64,000 nucleotides of DNA, taken from NCBI GenBank assembly GCA_949775045.1, contig OX459107.1, positions 16,010,328-16,074,327 on the forward strand, written 5' to 3'. The stretch is from Metridium senile. Its lineage: Eukaryota > Cnidaria > Anthozoa > Actiniaria > Metridiidae. A program made the translations under genes and the position numbers. Shown here in pieces: positions 13,801-27,900 of this stretch; the stretch's first letter is position 1; the number at the start of each line of letters is the position of its first letter. The notes beneath the pieces are model-generated. The model saw nothing but the letters and a program-made list of their open reading frames with translations. It was not told the DNA's origin and searched no databases.

Positions 13801-16800
13801 ATGCCTTGTCCCATTCACTTGGTGTGCCGTATCCCCCTCCCCCGGGTATAACACCTTGTCCCTCCGGGTATAATACCTTGTCCCATTCACTTGGTGTGCC
13901 GTATCCCCCTCCCCCGGGTATAATACCTTGTCCCCCCGGTTATAATACCTTGTCCCATTCACTTGGTGTGCCGTAATGCAAAACACGAGTGATGTTTGTT
14001 GTACCATCCCTTCAAAAAAAAGAAAAACAATTTGTAACCATTAATATACGTTTGGGTACATGCTCCGGCTTTACAGTCAAAACACATGAATTGTTTGGTT
14101 TTCGAAATTTGTTTCCATTAATCGATTTGAACTTGGAATATTGAAAACGAAGATTTCATTATTCAAAACAAGAATAGTTTGAAAGTTCGATTGTTGATTG
14201 GACATAATAAAACATTCGATTCTCAAATCGATTAATGGAAACAAATTTCGAAAATGAGTTCTACGTGTTCACGATTCAGATGTTTTGACTGTAATTATTT
14301 AAACTCGAATTGACTTATTAATTGGAGTAGCTTATATGTACAAGCTTATATTCTTGGATAAGAAAGAGTGCAACCAGGACCAGCTTTTTTTCTTTGAAAA
14401 TGACTTCCGGCATAGATTGTTAAACACTAGAACAGTCTTTCTCAAGACTACACACACCCAGATGATCACAACACATCAACATCACTTACACCTGGATCCA
14501 AATAAAACTCTAATTTAATAAGACAGCAAATACAACTTCACTGGATAGATTGCTGTAGTTACACAGTCGTGACGAGGGATGTGGGATCAGGGATCACATG
14601 CCTGGGATTGGGGATCACTAAGTCCGAATCATGCAGCTGGAATCAGGGGTCACATGCCTGGGATTGGCGATCACCAAGTCCGAATCATGCAGCTGGAATC
14701 AGGGATCACATGCCTGGAATTGGCGATCACATAGTCCTAACCAGCTGGAATCAGGGATCACATGCCTGGAATTGGCGATCACATAGTCCTAATCAGCTGG
14801 AATCAGGGATCACATGCCTGGGATTGGCGATCACATAGTCCTAACCAGCTGGAATCAGGGATCACATGCCTGGGATTGGGGTTCACATAGTCCTAATCAG
14901 CTGGAATCAGGGATCACATGCCTGGGATTGGCGATCACATAGTCCTAATCAGCTGGAATCAGGGATCACATGCCTGGGATTGGGGTTCACATAGTCCTAA
15001 TCAGCTGGAATCAGGGATCACATGCCTGGGATTGGGGATCACATAGTCCTAATCAGCTGGAATCAGGGATCACAGAAGAAGGATCGGGATGGTATGGGTA
15101 AAATCAGGGATCAGAACATTTTTTGTGGGATCAGAGATAAAAAAACATGTGCCAAAAGCAGTTTAGCAATACAGTCAATTCAAAAAACATTGTCGTCAAT
15201 AGGCTTCAAGTCTACCTGACTAGACCGAAAGGTACCATGGGTAGAAATCACTGAAGTAGCGAATTATTCATAATTAGTTGATTGAGTGCGCGTGGCATTG
15301 CATAATTAGATACTGTGTGCATTTATCCGCTTCGGTGATTTCTACCCATGCTACCTTTCGGTCTAGTCGCGTAGACTTGAAGCCTATTGACGACAATGCT
15401 TTTTGAATTGACTGTATCTACCTGTAGTGATGACCAGATGCATTCAGATATAGGCCCTTATCATTGATGACATCACCTGACACTGGACTAGAACAACAGA
15501 TACAATACATTGATACAACTATTAATATACAATTGTTTAAATAGATTATTACATGTATGATTATTCATCCTCGGGAACCCAGGGGTATTCTTCTGCCGCT
15601 CGTTTCTCGCTTCCACAACATATACCCCTGGGAACGTAGTCTGTTGGAGCTTGTTCCGGAAGTCAAAATTCAAACTTATTTAACGACTTTCTTTGAATGG
15701 TTATCTTGATTTTCATTGGTCGACCTAATAAGGTCGACCAATCAGGAAAGAGCTGTATTTTGACTTCCGGAACAAGCTCCAACAGACTACGTTCCCAGGG
15801 GTATATGTTGTGGAAGCGAGAAACGAGCGACAGAAGAATACCCCTGGGTTCCCGAGGATGATGATTATTCGCTGTTACCAAATAACTATTTGAAATCACG
15901 CATTTTGATTGGCGCGTGCTTTATGAGAGCACACAGCACACGCGTTTGCATGTTGATCAAATATATCCATTTATGTTTTATAAAAGAAAGCTGTCCCTTC
16001 TTTCTTCTTCCAGATTACCCCCTCTCTTTCTATCAGAAAATCCTTCCTGTCTGTGCTATATGTAGTTATAAAGCACACGGGGTTGTCAGAACACCCGAGA
16101 AGTGTTGAGATCTCGCATTTTCTATTTCTTTAATATAAATACTCATATCGTTATATATATCTTTGTTGTTGTCGTTATACATATATATATCGTTGTTATT
16201 ATCATTATCGTTGTTGTTGTCGTTATATATATCGTTGTTGTTATCATTATCGTTGTTGTTGTCGTTATATATATATCGTTGTTGTTGTCGTTATATATAT
16301 CATTGTTGTTATCATTATCGTTGTTGTTGTCGTTATATATATATCGTTGTTGTTATCATTATCGTTGTTGTTGTCGTTATATATATCGTTGTTGTTATCA
16401 TTATCGTTGTTGTTGTCGTTATATATATCGTTGTTATTATCATTATCGTTGTTGTTGTCGTTATATATATCGTTGTTGTTGTCGTTATATATATCGTTGT
16501 TGTTGTCGTTATATATATCATTGTTGTTATCATTATCGTTGTTTTTGTCGTTATATATATCGTTGTTATTATCATTATCGTTGTTGTTGTCGTTATATAT
16601 ATCGTTGTTGTTGTCGTTATATATATCGTTGTCGTTATATATATCGTTGTTATTATCATTATCGTTGTTGTTGTCGTTATATATATCGTTGTTATTATCA
16701 TTATCGTTGTTGTTGTCGTTATATATATCGTTGTTGTTGTCGTTATATATATCGTTGTTGTTGTCGTTATATATATCATTGTTGTTATCATTATCGTTGT

Positions 16801-19762
16801 TTTTGTCGTTATATATATCGTTGTTATTATCATTATCGTTGTTGTTGTCGTTATATATATCGTTGTTGTTGTCGTTATATATATCGTTGTTGTTGTCGTT
16901 ATATATATCATTGTTGTTATCATTATCGTTGTTTTTGTCGTTATATATATCGTTGTTGTTATCATTATCGTTGTTGTTGTCGTTATATATATCGTTGTTG
17001 TTATCATTATCGTTGTTGTTGTCGTTATATATATCGTTGTTGTTATCATTATCGTTGTTGTTGTCGTTATATATATCGTTGTTGTTGTCGTTATATATAT
17101 CGTTGTTGTTGGTATCATTATCGTTGTTGTTGTCGTTATATATATCGTTGTTGTTGTCGTTATATATATCGTTGTTGTTGGTATCATTATCGTTGTTGTT
17201 GTCGTTATATATATCATTGTTGTTATCATTATCTTTGTTGTTGTCGTTATATATATCGTTGTTATTATCATTATCGTTGTTGTTGTCGTTATATATATCG
17301 TTGTTGTTGTCGTTATATATATCGTTTTTGTTGTCGTTATATATATCATTGTTGTTATCATTATCGTTGTTGTTGTCGTTATATATATCGTTGTTGTTAT
17401 CATTATCGTTGTTGTTGTCGTTATATATATCATTGTTGTTATCATTATCGTTGTTGTTGTCGTTATATATATCGTTGTTATTATCATTATCGTTGTTGTT
17501 GTCGTTATATATATCGTTGTTGTTGTCGTTATATATATCGTTGTTGTTGTCGTTATATATATCGTTGTTGTTGTCGTTATATATATCGTTGTTGTTGTCG
17601 TTATATATATCGTTGTTGTTGTCGTTATATATATCGTTGTTGTTGTCGTTATATATATCGTTGATGTTATCATTATCGTTGTTGTTGTCGTTATATATAT
17701 CGTTGTTGTTGTCGTTATATATATCGTTGTTGTTGTCGTTATATATATCGTTGTTGTTATCATTATCGTTGTTGTTGTCGTTATATATATCGTTGTTGTT
17801 GTCGTTATATATATCGTTGTTGTTGTCGTTATATATATCGTTGTTGTTGTCGTTATATATATCGTTGTTGTTGTCGTTATATATATCGTTGTTGTTGTCG
17901 TTATATATATCGTTGTTGTTGTCGTTATATATATCGTTGTTGTTGTCGTTATATATATCGTTGTTGTTATCATTATCGTTGTTGTTGTCGTTATATATAT
18001 CGTTGTTGTTGTCATTATCGTTGTTGTTGTCGTTATATATATATCGTTGATGTTATCATTATCGTTGTTGTTGTCGTTATATATATCGTTGATGTTATCA
18101 TTATCGTTGTTGTTGTCGTTATATATATCGTTGTTGTTATCATTATCGTTGTTGTTGTCGTTATATATATCGTTGTTGTTGTCGTTATATATATCGTTGT
18201 TGTTATCATTATCGTTGTTGTTGTCGTTACATATATCGTTGTTGTTATCATTATCGTTGTTGTTGTCGTTATATATATCGTTGTTGTTGTCGTTATATAT
18301 ATCGTTGTTGTTGTCGTTATATATATCGTTGATGTTATCATTATCGTTGTTGTTGTCGTTATATATATCGTTGTTGTTGTCGTTATATATATCGTTGTTG
18401 TTGTCGTTATATATATCGTTGTTGTTATCATTATCGTTGTTGTTGTCGTTATATATATCGTTGTTGTTGTCGTTATATATATCGTTGTTGTTGTCGTTAT
18501 ATATATCGTTGTTGTTGTCGTTATATATATCGTTGTTGTTGTCGTTATATATATCGTTGTTGTTGTCGTTATATATATCGTTGTTGTTGTCGTTATATAT
18601 ATCGTTGTTGTTGTCGTTATATATATCGTTGTTGTTGTCGTTATATATATCGTTGATGTTATCATTATCGTTGTTGTTGTCGTTATATATATCGTTGTTG
18701 TTGTCATTATCGTTGTTGTTGTCGTTATATATATATCGTTGATGTTATCATTATCGTTGTTGTTGTCGTTATATATATCGTTGATGTTATCATTATCGTT
18801 GTTGTTGTCGTTATATATATCGTTGTTGTTGTCATTATCGTTGTTGTTGTCGTTATATATATCGTTGTTGTTGTCATTATCGTTGTTGTTGTCGTTATAT
18901 ATATATCGTTGTTATTATCATTATCGTTGTTGTTGTCGTTATATATATATCGTTGTTATTATCATTATCGTTGTTGTTGTCGTTATATATATCGTCGTTG
19001 TTGTTATCATTATCGTTGTTGTTGTCGTTATATATATCGTTGTTATTATCATTATCGTTGTTGTTATTATATATATATATATCGTTGTTGTTGTCGTTAT
19101 CGTTTTAATTGTCGTTACCGTTGTCGTTACAGTATAATCGTTATCATAATCGCTATCGTTATCGTTATCTTCATTATAACCTTATCAGATTGCCACTACC
19201 ATCACCAGCGATGTATGATTGAGTTGGAAAGCAACTGTCAAGATAACCATCCTGCTCCCTGCCGAGAGAAATTTTTTTTTTATTATTTAGCGTTGGTAGT
19301 TCCTTCAGCTATAAGCAGTAAGCTGGTCTCCCAGGAAGCCGACAGTGCGTTCTCCCCCCCCCCCCCCCCCCCCCCCCCCCTTCCCCCCTCTCCATCAATG
19401 CTCCGTTTTACGGGTATTTAAAGCTACTCAAACCTACACAGAATGTAAAGAAGTCGACACAAGTGTGAGGCCACCGAAAGACGCGCACTGACCAACTTAT
19501 AGCTACACTTGTTCCTAACACACGACTACATTGTTTCAATCATAATACTAAACACTGGTCATTATTACGCACCAAATTTAAGACTAAAGACCAATCATGG
19601 AAAAGATGTATTACTGGGGTTACGAAAACAGTATCTTCAAAAGATATGAAAACTATACCATTAGACGTTATTTATAGTACCTAAAGTATTCTTCGAACTT
19701 GTTTGTGGCTGTTACTGTTGTCACCTTCCCAGTAGATACCTATGAAGGCAACAACGACCTTA

Positions 19763-19835
<73 letters not shown>

Positions 19836-20745
19836 ATGATGATGATAATGACAATAATGAAGATGATGATGATGATAATGACAATAATGAAGATGATGAT
19901 GATGATGACGACGACGACAATATTAATAAGGTGATCATGACGTCGATTGTGGTGATGATGTTGATCATGATAATGATGATGATGAGCATGATGATTATAA
20001 TGATGACAATAATGAAGAAGATGATGACGATGACGATGATGTTGATGATCATGGTAATGTTGATGAAGATAATGATAATAATGATGGCGATGATGTTGAT
20101 TATGAGGACAATAATGATGATGATGAATATGATGATAATAATGATGATGGCGATGCTGATGGTGGTGATAATGATGACGATGCTGATGATGAAGATAATG
20201 ATTATAATGATGGCGATGATGATAAAGGCAACGATAATATGAAAAGCGTACCTCTTCTTCCAGCCAGGCAAAGAATTCACAATGTGCAACCGCATCACGA
20301 ATCTACAAGACGAATATAATTATATACTAAACTGTCAAAGAATACTTCATCTATATATGGGTATATATTCATTTACATGAAGAATTCAGCTTACATGACA
20401 ATCCTTCATGGCTTGGACTTCAACAGGATTTTTGCAGACTTTCATACGTGCTATTGGAGAGATTTCCATCAACAGGTTATTCTGTAAATTAACATTGGAC
20501 AATCAGTTAGTGGTTTCAAGCTTCTCAACAATTCTGTCAAACGTGTTTCGGCCACATGGCTTATTGCTATCATTGGAGCTATTTTAAAATACTAATAATG
20601 ATGATGATGATGACAATGAAAATAATGTTGATGATAATAATACTAATGATGATGATAAATATTTGATAAATGGTCGATGATGATGATAATGATGATGATG
20701 GTAATAATGATAATGATGATGATGATGGCGATGATCATAAGAATA

Positions 20746-20792
<47 letters not shown>

Positions 20793-21883
20793 ATAATCAT
20801 AATTCTGTCAAATTCACATGCAAGTGTTTCGGCCACTTGGCTTCCAACCAATTAACACAGGGCACTATTCTCAACCTCGTTACCAGGACTTTTCCCCTTC
20901 GCTTTTGGGTGGGGTGGAAAAAAGCGACGAAGGGATATGGTCCTGGTCCATGGTCCCAATTTAATAACAATTTATAACCAAACATCATCTATTGTTTTTA
21001 TAATATAACTGTGGATGGAGGTTACCTCTTTAACCAGATTACCAATAGAAGCAACAACATCTGTAGACATCTAAAACAAATAAATAAAGTATGGAAGACA
21101 GGTCATCATAAACATGCTCATCGCCATCATCATCATCATAATTATCATCATCATCTTTATTATCACCGTTGTCATCATCATCACTTGAATTATTACCAGC
21201 ACTAATTATAATCATCATCATCTCCGGCATCACTACCATCATCATTATTATTATTATTATTATTGTTATTGTTATTGTTATTGTTATTGTTATTGTTATT
21301 GTTATTGTTATTGTTATTGTTATTGTTATTGTTATTGTTATTGTTATTGTTATTGTTATTGTTATTGTTATTGTTATTGTTATTGTTATTGTTATTGTTA
21401 TTGTTATTGTTATTGTTATTGTTATTGTTATTGTTATTGTTATTGTTATTGTTATTGTTATTGTTATTGTTATTGTTATTGTTATTGTTATTGTTATTGT
21501 TATTGTTATTGTTATTGTTATTGTTATTGTTATTGTTATTGTTATTGTTATTGTTATTGTTATTGTTATTGTTATTGTTATTGTTATTGTTATTGTTATT
21601 GTTATTGTTATTGTTATTGTTATTGTTATTGTTATTGTTATTGTTATTGTTATTGTTATTGTTATTGTTATTGTTATTGTTATTGTTATTGTTATTGTTA
21701 TTGTTATTGTTATTGTTATTGTTATTGTTATTGTTATTGTTATTGTTATTGTTATTGTTATTGTTATTGTTATTGTTATTGTTATTGTTATTGTTATTGT
21801 TATTGTTATTGTTATTGTTATTGTTATTGTTATTGTTATTGTTATTGTTATTGTTATTGTTATTGTTGTTATTGTTATTGTTA

Positions 21884-21920
<37 letters not shown>

Positions 21921-24900
21921 CATCGTCATCATAAACATTTTCATCAACAGCAACATTATCATCATCTTTATCATCACTGTTATCATCATCATCATCATCA
22001 ACAACAACAACAACAACACCATCATCATCAGCAGCAACAACATCAACAACAACACCATCATCATCATTATCATCATCATCATCATCAACAACAACAACAA
22101 CACCACCACCATCATCATCATCATCATCATCAACACCACCACCACCATCATCATTATCATCATCAACAACAACAACAACAACACCACCATCATCATCATC
22201 ATCAACATCATCATCAACATCAACGACGACAACAACAACACCATCATCATCATCATCATCATCCCGACTGTATTATTTGCGAAATCCCACGAAAAAAGCT
22301 GACAACTGCATGCACGACACACACTTATTTTTATTATATTTTTTTAAACTATTACTTAAATACATGTTAAACAATTACCCAGATTCTCTTGCCACGATTT
22401 TCCAAGTCAGTAACTGCACTGGTAATGTTGCTGTAAGGGTACACCTTAATCTTCATGTCATCACAGACACCACTCTTGCCGTCAAGACCAAGATGAATCC
22501 GAGCCTCTTTGGTCAACTTTCTTTCATCCATGAAAATACTAAAAGAATAGTATTAAATCAACTTGAATTATCAAGTGTACTTTTCACAGTTCCGTTCAGT
22601 GACCACGAATGATACTTCCAAGTCGACGTTCGAGTTGTTACGCATAGCAAAACTATAATTTATCATGCACAGCAACGTGAACCTCGACTTGGAACTATCA
22701 TTAGTGGTCACTGAACGGAACTGTGAACTGAAGACTATTAGAACACTTTTAAGATATTAAAATTTATCAACAATAATGTCCATGTTGTAGGCACCTCGAG
22801 TATTTGTGTTTAGATGTATGCTTATGGGTTGTATTTGCAGCCGCGCGCGTCTCTTTGATCCCAAACAACAGGGAATCGATCTAAAAACACAAAAAAACCG
22901 TATAAAGAGCAAAGTAAACTTTCAAAAGAAAATACATCCAATAAAGCCGGGCTCCCTGTGCATAATTAAGATATAATGCTGTACCTTATAGTGTCCATAG
23001 TGATAATTGCATAGCCAAACAAAAATGGATTGTGTGGGATATCACCGCCTCGTATGTTGAACAGCCCTACACAAAGTAACACAACAACGTTACTGACACA
23101 TACTATATACACCTAATACAAGGTTGACGGGGCGAACGGCGATTGGTGATTGCACGACCCAAAGGAACTGTGGGTAATACCAATTTCTTCCTATTCCATT
23201 CTAAATTACCCAAACACCGTTCAGCGATGACCTTAGATGGGTGTCTCAAAGGTTTCGCTCAACGGTGGAGGCATTGTTTGGTAATTTAGAAACGAATAAG
23301 AAGGAATTCGTATTACCCATAGTTGTCATGTGTCATGTAACCCACGTGTCATTCCCTTGAGAATTGTTCTTTTATGAAGAACGTGTTATATATCATTTAC
23401 ATGTGAAAGAATCAACTCCCAAGGGTAGCATCACATGATCTGAAATGGGACAACAAACAAGGAAGATAAAGAGGTCTATTGGCATACCCCCTGACAAATG
23501 TCTGGATCCACGCCTAATATAGACACCATATTACATACTGTCCTTCTGTCTCACTTACAGGCTAGTTCATCGAGTTTTGTGACGACAAAGGCATCGGCGT
23601 ATCTGTCTTTAATTTGTTGCCTGGTATCTGCTATTTTATCTTGCCATGATTTTCCTGACAATACAAAGGGTTATGTAATCATTTGAGCTATTTTATAATA
23701 CTACTAATGATGATGATCTCAAGCATGTTAAGGACTGGGATTTTCGGATTTAAAAAAAAAAAATCATTTCTTGCTTGTGTTGTCAAGTACAAAGCTGAAA
23801 TTCAGATCAATATTCATAATAGGGCTGATCAATAGTTTAGTGGTGAGAATGTTGACATAAAGTGGTCACGTGACCATTAAGGCGAAAAAATAGAAATTTA
23901 AAAATGGGCCGGTTAGAACTATTTTGCAGAATATTAAAAATTATGTGAAAACAATGCATTTTTGAAGGTCTTTCGAAATCCGCCTCGTTTGATTGTCCAT
24001 CGTACAAGGTATGCGAGTTATAAGGCAAAACAGGTCACGTGACCTAAAGCTAAATTAACAATTATTAAGATTTCTCCAAATCAGAGTATGAATGACATTC
24101 AAACGAAGCGCAATGAGAGAGAGAAGCATGAATACAATGTTTTAACATAGTTTTTACTTTTAAAGAAAATGTTTCTAACCGGCCCATTTTAAATTTTCTA
24201 TTTTTCGGCCTTAATGGTCACGTGACCACTTTCTGTCATCAACATCACCACCAAACCTTTGAAAAACCCAATTGTGAACAGAAAACCAAATTTCAGCTTT
24301 GTGCATTAAAGAGTGAATGAGAAATCATTTTTCAAAGATTTCCGAAAATCCCAGGCCTTAACATGCTTGAGATGATGATGGCAATGATGATAATGATGAT
24401 GATAATGATGATAAGAATGATGATGACAATGATGATGATTATCATAATTATAAAGATTTGATAAATGGTCGATGATGACGGTGATAATGAATGATGAATG
24501 ATGATGGATGATGATGACAACGACAATAATTAACGGAAGATGACAATAATGATGATAGTGATGGCAATAATGATGATAGTGATGGCAATAATGATGATAG
24601 TGATGGCAATAATGATGATAGTGATGGCAATAATGATGATAGTGATGGCAATAATGATGATGAAGATGACAATAATGATGATAGTGATGGCAATAATGAT
24701 GATAGTGATGGCAATAATGATGATAGTGATGGCAATAATGATGATATAGTGATGGCAATAATGATGATGAAGATGACAACAATGATGATAGTGATGGCAA
24801 TAATGATGATAGTGATGGCAATAATGATGATAGTGATGGCAATAATGATGATGAAGATGACAATAATGATGATAGTGATGGCAATAATGATGATAGTGAT

Positions 24901-27900
24901 GGCAATAATGATGATAGTGATGGCAATAATGATGATATAGTGATGGCAATAATGATGATGAAGATGACAACAATGATGATAGTGATGGCAATAATGATGA
25001 TAGTGATGGCAATAATGATGATAGTGATGGCAATAATGATGATGAAGATGACAATAATGATGATAGTGATGGCAATAATGATGATAGTGATGGCAATAAT
25101 GATGATAGTGATGGCAATAATGATGATATAGTGATGGCAATAATGATGATGAAGATGACAACAATGATGATAGTGATGGCAATAATGATGATAGTGATGG
25201 CAATAATGATGATAGTGATGGCAATAATGATGATGAAGATGACAACAATGATGATAGTGATGGCAATAATGATGATAGTGATGGCAATAATGATGATAGT
25301 GATGGCAATAATGATGATGAAGATGACAACAATGATGATAGTGATGGCAATAATGATGATAGTGATGGCAATAATGATGATAGTGATGGCAATAATGATG
25401 ATGAAGATGACAACAATGATGATAGTGATGGCAATAATGATGATAGTGATGGCAATAATGATGATAGTGATGACAACAATGATGATAGTGATGGCAATAA
25501 TGATGATAGTGATGGCAATAATGATGATAGTGATGGCAATAATGATGAAAGTGATGGCAATAATGATGATAGTGATGGCAATAATGATGATGAAGATGAC
25601 AATAATGATGATGAAGATGACAATAATGATGATAGTGATGGCAATAATGATGATAGTGATGGCAATAATGATGATGAAGATGACAACAATGATGATAGTG
25701 ATGGCAATAATGATGATAGTGATGGCAATAATGATGATAGTGATGGCAATAATGATGATGAAGATGACAACAATGATGATAGTGATGGCAATAATGATGA
25801 TAGTGATGGCAATAATGATGATAGTGATGACAACAATGATGATAGTGATGGCAATAATGATGATAGTGATGGCAATAATGATGATAGTGATGGCAATAAT
25901 GATGAAAGTGATGGCAATAATGATGATAGTGATGGCAATAATGATGATGAAGATGACAATAATGATGATGAAGATGACAATAATGATGATAGTGATGGCA
26001 ATAATGATGATAGTGATGGCAATAATGATGATAGTGATGGCAATAATGATGATAGTGATGGCAATAATGATGATGAAGATGACAATAATGATGATAGTGA
26101 TGGCAATAATGATGATAGTGATGGCAATAATGATTATAGTGATGGCAATAATGATGATGAAGATGACAATAATGATGATAGTGATGGCAATAATGATGAT
26201 AGTGATGGCAATAATAATGATAATGTATTTATATATATAGCGCACTTTCTATGTGTATATATTCAAATGCGCTTTACACATTATAGTTAGCTGTTAGTAA
26301 TTAGTATATATTAGTGTAAGTGTAGGCCTTTCACTGAGGATGGTCGTGAATGATGATGATAGTGATGGCAATAATGATGATAGTGATGGCAATAATGATG
26401 ATGAAGATGACAATGATGATGAAGATGATACTGAAGTAAGTGTCCATGCCAGCCAACCTGTATGTTCTAAAGCCATTACAAACACCTTCTCTTTGCCAAG
26501 GGTGGGTGTATTTGAAATGCCGTCCTCTTCTTTTATGATATCAGTCAGATCACGGTCCAATGAAACGAGTGTGTGGCCAGCGGCTGACAATTCCTGAACA
26601 GACGCCAATAATGAATGTGAGTATGAGGAGAAAAGGAGGGAAGGGAGGGAAGGAAAGGGCAATGCCAGTAAGCATTACTGAATGATTTGTGGTATGAATG
26701 AAGTATAAGAATGGGGAATAGAAGGGGAGAAAGAAGATGAGAGAAAAAGAGAGAGGAAAAATGGGAGGACAAAATGGTGGGAGGAGGAAGGAAGGAAGGA
26801 AGGAAGGAAGGAAGGAAGGAAGGAAGGAAGGAAGGAAGGAAGGAAGGAAGGAAGGAAGGAAGGAAGGAAGGAAGGAAGGAACGAAGGAACGAAGGAACGA
26901 AGGAACGAAGGAAGGAACGAAAGAACGAAGGAACTAAAAAGCATATGAAGTACTGCGCATGCAAACGAAGGCACAAAGTAGTCAAACTATCAAAAGAATA
27001 ATACACTATAACTCACCTTTCCCAAATTCTTCCATGATCCTGGAGGGAGCCAATCAATCAGAAATAGTGAACGAAAGAAAATTAATAAATACGTTTATCA
27101 ATAAATAAACAAATGGAAAATATATAAACAAATAAATAAGAAAATAAAAGAATAAAAGAACATTTCAGTAAATCACTTACGGTAAGAGATATGATGTGGA
27201 CACACTCCAACTTTTGACTTTGGTGTCAGCAGCTTTAAAAAAGTGTCAGTTTTTGTATTTTAATTTTAAATTGTTTTTCTTATTCCTTTTTGTAATCAGA
27301 TAAATACAAACCTTTAACAAATATTCCTCTGTGGTCGGCGTATCAGGATGACCTTGAATGCAAAGAGAATCGCTATGAAATATCAATGAAAATATTGATC
27401 TTGACTGTCTCTGAACGACCACTCTCGTAAGCGAGCACTCTCGTAAGCGAGCACTCTCGTAAGCGACCACTCTCGTAAGCGACCACTCTCGTAAGCGAGC
27501 ACTCTCGTAAGCGACCACTCTCGTAAGCGAGCACTCTCGTAAGCGACCACTCTCGTAAGCGACCACTCTCGTAAGCGACCACTCTCGTAAGCGACCACTC
27601 TCGTAAGCGACCACTCTCGTAAGCGACCACTCTCGTAAGCGACCACTCTCGTAAGCGACCACTCTCGTAAGCGACCACTCTCGTAAGCGACCACTCTCGT
27701 AAGCGACCACTCTCGTAAGCGACCACTCTCGTAAGCGACCACTCTCGTAAGCGAGCGCGACCACCTTTAGGGTTCAAGTTTTAGACCTTCATTCGTTTTT
27801 CCTCCCTCGTAAGCCCCCATCCAGAAGGGTATATTTACCTAGTAAATAAACCGTCCAGACTTTAGGGTCAAGGTGGATGTCTGCTGCAGGCATGTAACGA

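Noticed and set aside
13296..14007. Pro/Gly-rich frames ([14 protein letters not shown] repeats)
   Set aside because: They come from the minisatellite derived from the exon 17 junction; the true exon uses another frame over only 61 bases.
19268..19350. A possible extra XPNPEP1-like exon next to the poly-C tract
   Set aside because: No frame matches the family, and exons 14 and 15 already join in phase without it.
16102..19421. Reading frames of up to 859 codons on both strands
   Set aside because: They are translations of a 24-bp repeat (a multiple of three) with no stop in the unit; five of six frames are open, composition is 3-4 residues, and the region is an intron of a well-supported gene.
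21039..22322. Frames of 223-427 codons (poly-Leu, Ile-Thr, Ile-Val)
   Set aside because: Products of an ATTGTT hexanucleotide array and flanking triplets in intron 10.
22810..22890. Possible extra exon between XPNPEP1-like exons 9 and 10
   Set aside because: It has an acceptor-like AG and a short open frame but no family similarity; exons 9 and 10 join directly to give [10 protein letters not shown], matching the family.
24306..26245. Frames of 206-571 codons on both strands
   Set aside because: 18-bp minisatellite in intron 7; no non-repetitive segment.
27246..27777. Three overlapping minus-strand frames with [13 protein letters not shown] repeats; also considered as CRISPR
   Set aside because: A 16-bp direct repeat without spacers, in an intron of a eukaryotic gene; three frames encode the same peptide repeat because the period is 16.
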